Shown: positions 61,949 to 64,000 of the stretch, one piece after another
Numbering within the stretch: the stretch's first letter is position 1
Layout of the letters: each line of letters opens with the position of its first letter
DNA from: Candidatus Flavonifractor merdavium
GTDB lineage: Bacteria > Bacillota > Clostridia > Oscillospirales > Oscillospiraceae
Reading direction: 5' to 3'
Assembly: GCA_019119335.1 (NCBI GenBank)
Contig: DWXF01000048.1
Coordinates: 1 to 64,000, forward strand
DNA: 64,000 nucleotides
Translations under genes and position numbers: made by a program
The notes under the pieces: generated by a model
What the model was told of the DNA's origin: nothing
What the model saw: the letters and a program-made list of their open reading frames with translations, nothing else
Databases searched by the model: none

Positions 61949-63364
61949 ATGAAAACTTGCCTGCGCCTGCTTCTGCTGCTGGCCCTGCTGTCCGCCGGGC
62001 TGCTGGCAGGGGCCACCCTGGCCATCCAGAGCCAATGCGACCAGGTTACCGTCCAGCGGGAGCTCCTCACCGGCGATCCCGCCGTGGCGGAGGAGATAGA
62101 GCTGAACCTGCCCCTGACCCTTGCGGAGCAGCTCTTCTGGAACACCGCCTTCCCCGCCAACCACCCGGAGGAGGCGGAGACCTGGTTCGGCACGTACCTC
62201 AGCTATAAGCCCGACCTCCCGGTGGATTTCGGCTCCCCTTTGTCCATTGATTTTGTCTCCGGCTATATGTCCTCCACCTATTACTTACTGGACGCATACC
62301 CGGACGATCCACTGAGCAAGCCCATCCAGCAGGCGGTGGACGCCACTCCCGCCGGGGAGGAGCGCACCTTTTCCAGTCTGCTCAGCGACTGGTACGACGC
62401 CTGGCCCCTGGAGATCTATCTCTCCGGTTACGGCCTGACACAGGCGCGGCTGGAGGAGCTGTTTCAGTCCTATTTCTCCATCCCCGTCCTGCCGGACGTC
62501 ACCCTGGAGATCACCGTTGGGAAAACCTCTGACGGCGATATCGACTCCCTGGTTGTGGACACAGAGCACTCCTATTATATCAACCCCACCACCTACTCGG
62601 TGGCGCGGGAGGGCCAGCTGCTTTTTACCTTCAGCAACAGCTACCGGGAATCCGACGGGAACCGCTCCCTGCTTCTGGACGGCAGCCACATCCCCGGAGG
62701 CTGGGGGATCTACCGCCTCAAGTTCAACCAGGACGGTACCGATGGCACTCTGGAGACCCTCTGCTCCCTGCCCGAGGGCAGTTCCATCCTGGAGTTCTGG
62801 GGCAGTTTGGACGGCGAGACCCTTTTTCTCCTCACCCGGGAGGAGAGCCGACTCCGCCTGCGGGTCCTGGACGGAGAGGGAACCCTGCTCCAGACCATGG
62901 ATCTGCTGGCCCTCTCAGCGGAGGAGAGCTATATGCAGGTCTACAAAGGGGATGACTTCTTTGTCCCCATCGTCTATGGCCCCAGGAACGAAGGCTGCTG
63001 CTACCGCTTTGCGGTGGTGGCCCAGGGACAGGAGGGCTGGGCGCTGGCCTTCACCGGGGATGACCGGGAGGCCTTTGCCCTGGGCTGCGGCGGCTTTAAC
63101 TGGATTGGCGACTATTATTATGATAACATGGATATGGCTTTCAACGGGGAGCGGTTGGCCGTCCGGGACTCCAACCAGAGGAATGGCTCCCCCTTCTATC
63201 TGGCGGTCTACTCCCAGGCCGGCCTGGATTACCTGGCCACCTACACCCACTCCCTGGCTCAGGACGGCTGCCTGTACAGTGACGGCAGCTTCGACTTCAA
63301 TGGCCTCCGGCTGAACTGGGAGACTGGCACCCGGCTGCTCCAATGGGCGGAAACTGGCTCTTGA
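61949..63364 (+). CDS. Large exported protein of unknown function in the ABC operon
   Basis: 471 residues: N-terminal signal or membrane anchor (about 5-27, LRLLLLLALLSAGLLAGATLA), then an extracytoplasmic region rich in Tyr, Asp and beta-strand patterns (SYYINPTTYSVAREGQLLFTFSNSYRESD, SSILEFWGSLDGETLFLLTREESRLRLRVLDGEGTLLQ) that looks like a beta-propeller. No family recognised. It is the last gene of the gntR operon, 4 bases after the ATPase stop, so a role as outer sensor or partner of the ABC complex is inferred from position only. Confidence 0.8.
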   Translation: MKTCLRLLLLLALLSAGLLAGATLAIQSQCDQVTVQRELLTGDPAVAEEIELNLPLTLAEQLFWNTAFPANHPEEAETWFGTYLSYKPDLPVDFGSPLSIDFVSGYMSSTYYLLDAYPDDPLSKPIQQAVDATPAGEERTFSSLLSDWYDAWPLEIYLSGYGLTQARLEELFQSYFSIPVLPDVTLEITVGKTSDGDIDSLVVDTEHSYYINPTTYSVAREGQLLFTFSNSYRESDGNRSLLLDGSHIPGGWGIYRLKFNQDGTDGTLETLCSLPEGSSILEFWGSLDGETLFLLTREESRLRLRVLDGEGTLLQTMDLLALSAEESYMQVYKGDDFFVPIVYGPRNEGCCYRFAVVAQGQEGWALAFTGDDREAFALGCGGFNWIGDYYYDNMDMAFNGERLAVRDSNQRNGSPFYLAVYSQAGLDYLATYTHSLAQDGCLYSDGSFDFNGLRLNWETGTRLLQWAETGS

Positions 63365-63389
63365 CAAAACCAGGCAGTTCGGATAAAAT
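63361..63389 (+). promoter_or_regulatory. Promoter of leuA
   Basis: TTGACA (63361-63366), 17-base spacer, TAAAAT (63384-63389). The -35 overlaps the stop codon of the preceding gene. Predicted start 63396. Confidence 0.8.
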
Positions 63390-63395
63390 AGCCCT

Positions 63396-63669
63396 AATCA
63401 AATCCTGATACAGGCAATGATGGGAAGAAAGCACGTCCCGTCCCGCTCAGAGAACCGGTGGTTGGTGCGAACCGGCGCGGGAAAGCGTGTGGATACTGAG
63501 CCCGGAGCCGTCCGCCTGAACCTTTTCGCAGTAGGGCGGGCCGTCGCGGCCACGTTACAGGCCCCGGCCTTGTTGGAGGCCATGAGCGTCCGTCGGTGAC
63601 GGCGGGCGGAAGCAGGGTGGTACCGCGTATCTTACGCCCCTGACCATATTCTGGTCAGGGGCGTTTTTC
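63396..63669 (+). promoter_or_regulatory. Leucine T-box leader of leuA
   Basis: tRNA-sensing riboswitch. Seen directly: stem I distal motifs (AGAGAACCGGTGGTTGGTG and GCGAACCGG), a candidate specifier codon CTG for leucine at 63496-63498 before AGCCCGG, the conserved T-box AGGGTGGTACCGCG at 63614-63627, and a terminator stem (63634-63646 with 63652-63664) plus five T. Uncharged tRNA-Leu should favour the antiterminator and allow leuA expression. Confidence 0.92.
63634..63668 (+). terminator. T-box terminator hairpin
   Basis: Thirteen-base perfect stem ACGCCCCTGACCA/TGGTCAGGGGCGT with a TATTC loop, followed by Ts. It competes with the antiterminator formed by the T-box sequence. Confidence 0.92.
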
Positions 63670-63698
63670 GTACTCTGACCCAAGGAGGAACTGCTGTT

Positions 63699-64000
63699 AT
63701 GAAACCCGCACAGGAAAAGTACATCCCTTTTATTCCCCTCAAAATGGAAAAGCGCGCCTGGCCCGACAAGGAGCTGAAGGCGCCCCCCATCTGGTGCTCC
63801 GTGGACCTGCGGGACGGCAACCAGGCTCTCATCGACCCCATGAATGTGGAGGAGAAGCTGGAGCTGTTCCACACTCTGGTGGAGATCGGCGTGAAGGAGA
63901 TCGAGGTGGGCTTCCCCTCCGCCTCCGAGACCGAGTATGAATTTCTCCGGGCCCTCATCGAGGGGGGACACATCCCCGACGACGTGACCATCCAGGTGCT
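63699..64000 (+). CDS. leuA: 2-isopropylmalate synthase (LeuA2 type), 3' end outside window
   Basis: First committed enzyme of leucine synthesis (acetyl-CoA plus 2-oxoisovalerate). About 100 codons are visible: FIPLKMEKRAWPDKELKAPP, the metal and substrate region WCSVDLRDGNQALIDPM, and GVKEIEVGFPSASETEYEF. The RDGNQAL form and the long N-terminus mark the LeuA2 subgroup of about 550-600 residues. ATG at 63699 with AAGGAGG; controlled by the T-box leader. Confidence 0.95.
   Translation, partial: MKPAQEKYIPFIPLKMEKRAWPDKELKAPPIWCSVDLRDGNQALIDPMNVEEKLELFHTLVEIGVKEIEVGFPSASETEYEFLRALIEGGHIPDDVTIQV

Overview
The window is GC-rich, chromosomal and densely packed, and reads as a low-copy core genome segment of an anaerobic Firmicute in class Clostridia. 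Supporting this are AddAB instead of RecBCD, a leucine T-box ahead of leuA, ATP-type PEP carboxykinase, the hybrid-cluster protein with its FrdX-like ferredoxin, several S-layer-homology (SLH) proteins, strong AAGGAGG ribosome sites, frequent TTG starts and many extended -10 promoters. A high-GC gut Oscillospiraceae lineage (Flavonifractor or Lawsonibacter type) would fit, but this is inference. No rRNA, CRISPR, phage or insertion sequence was seen; there is one tRNA.

Left third (1-31.9 kb), mostly on the minus strand: a replication/transcription block (dgt-dnaG-rpoD-zinc ribbon), hflX with a GNAT and a YigZ-type gene, rpmE, then addB and addA with a sodium:amino-acid symporter between them. 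Two plus-strand D-Ala-related wall enzymes follow (a DacF-like SLH carboxypeptidase and a VanX/VanY-like lipoprotein). Then come an M18 aminopeptidase, coaE, a three-gene unit of a small Cys/His-rich secreted peptide with an ECF sigma and an RsgI-like anti-sigma, a Sua5/prfA translation-factor group with small ORFs, an ABC-F gene, mtnA, and murF-ddl for peptidoglycan precursors.

Middle (32-48.8 kb), mostly on the plus strand: an MFS transporter with a promoter palindrome and an overlapping upstream ORF, a minus-strand SLH/Ig-like surface protein, the ylxM-ffh-rpsP-khpA and rimM-trmD groups split by a terminator, a GH13 glycosidase, degV, rsmA, pckA, an amidase whose ribosome site is buried in a long hairpin, an unannotated small-RNA candidate, two small-protein genes, tRNA-Arg, and a Crp/Fnr regulator divergent from frdX-hcp with a palindrome exactly at -41.5.

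Right third (48.8-64 kb): an Hpt protein and a REC/degenerate HD-GYP regulator converge on a hybrid histidine kinase, which lies downstream of a TSUP exporter and an arylsulfate sulfotransferase. Next are a GH10-like SLH protein, a second ABC-F gene, a YtrA-type GntR operon with two membrane proteins, an ATPase and a large secreted protein, and finally a T-box-controlled leuA cut by the window edge. The regions that look least described are the ECF/peptide unit, the small RNA at about 44.4 kb, the sequestered amidase start, and the sulfotransferase-phosphorelay neighbourhood.
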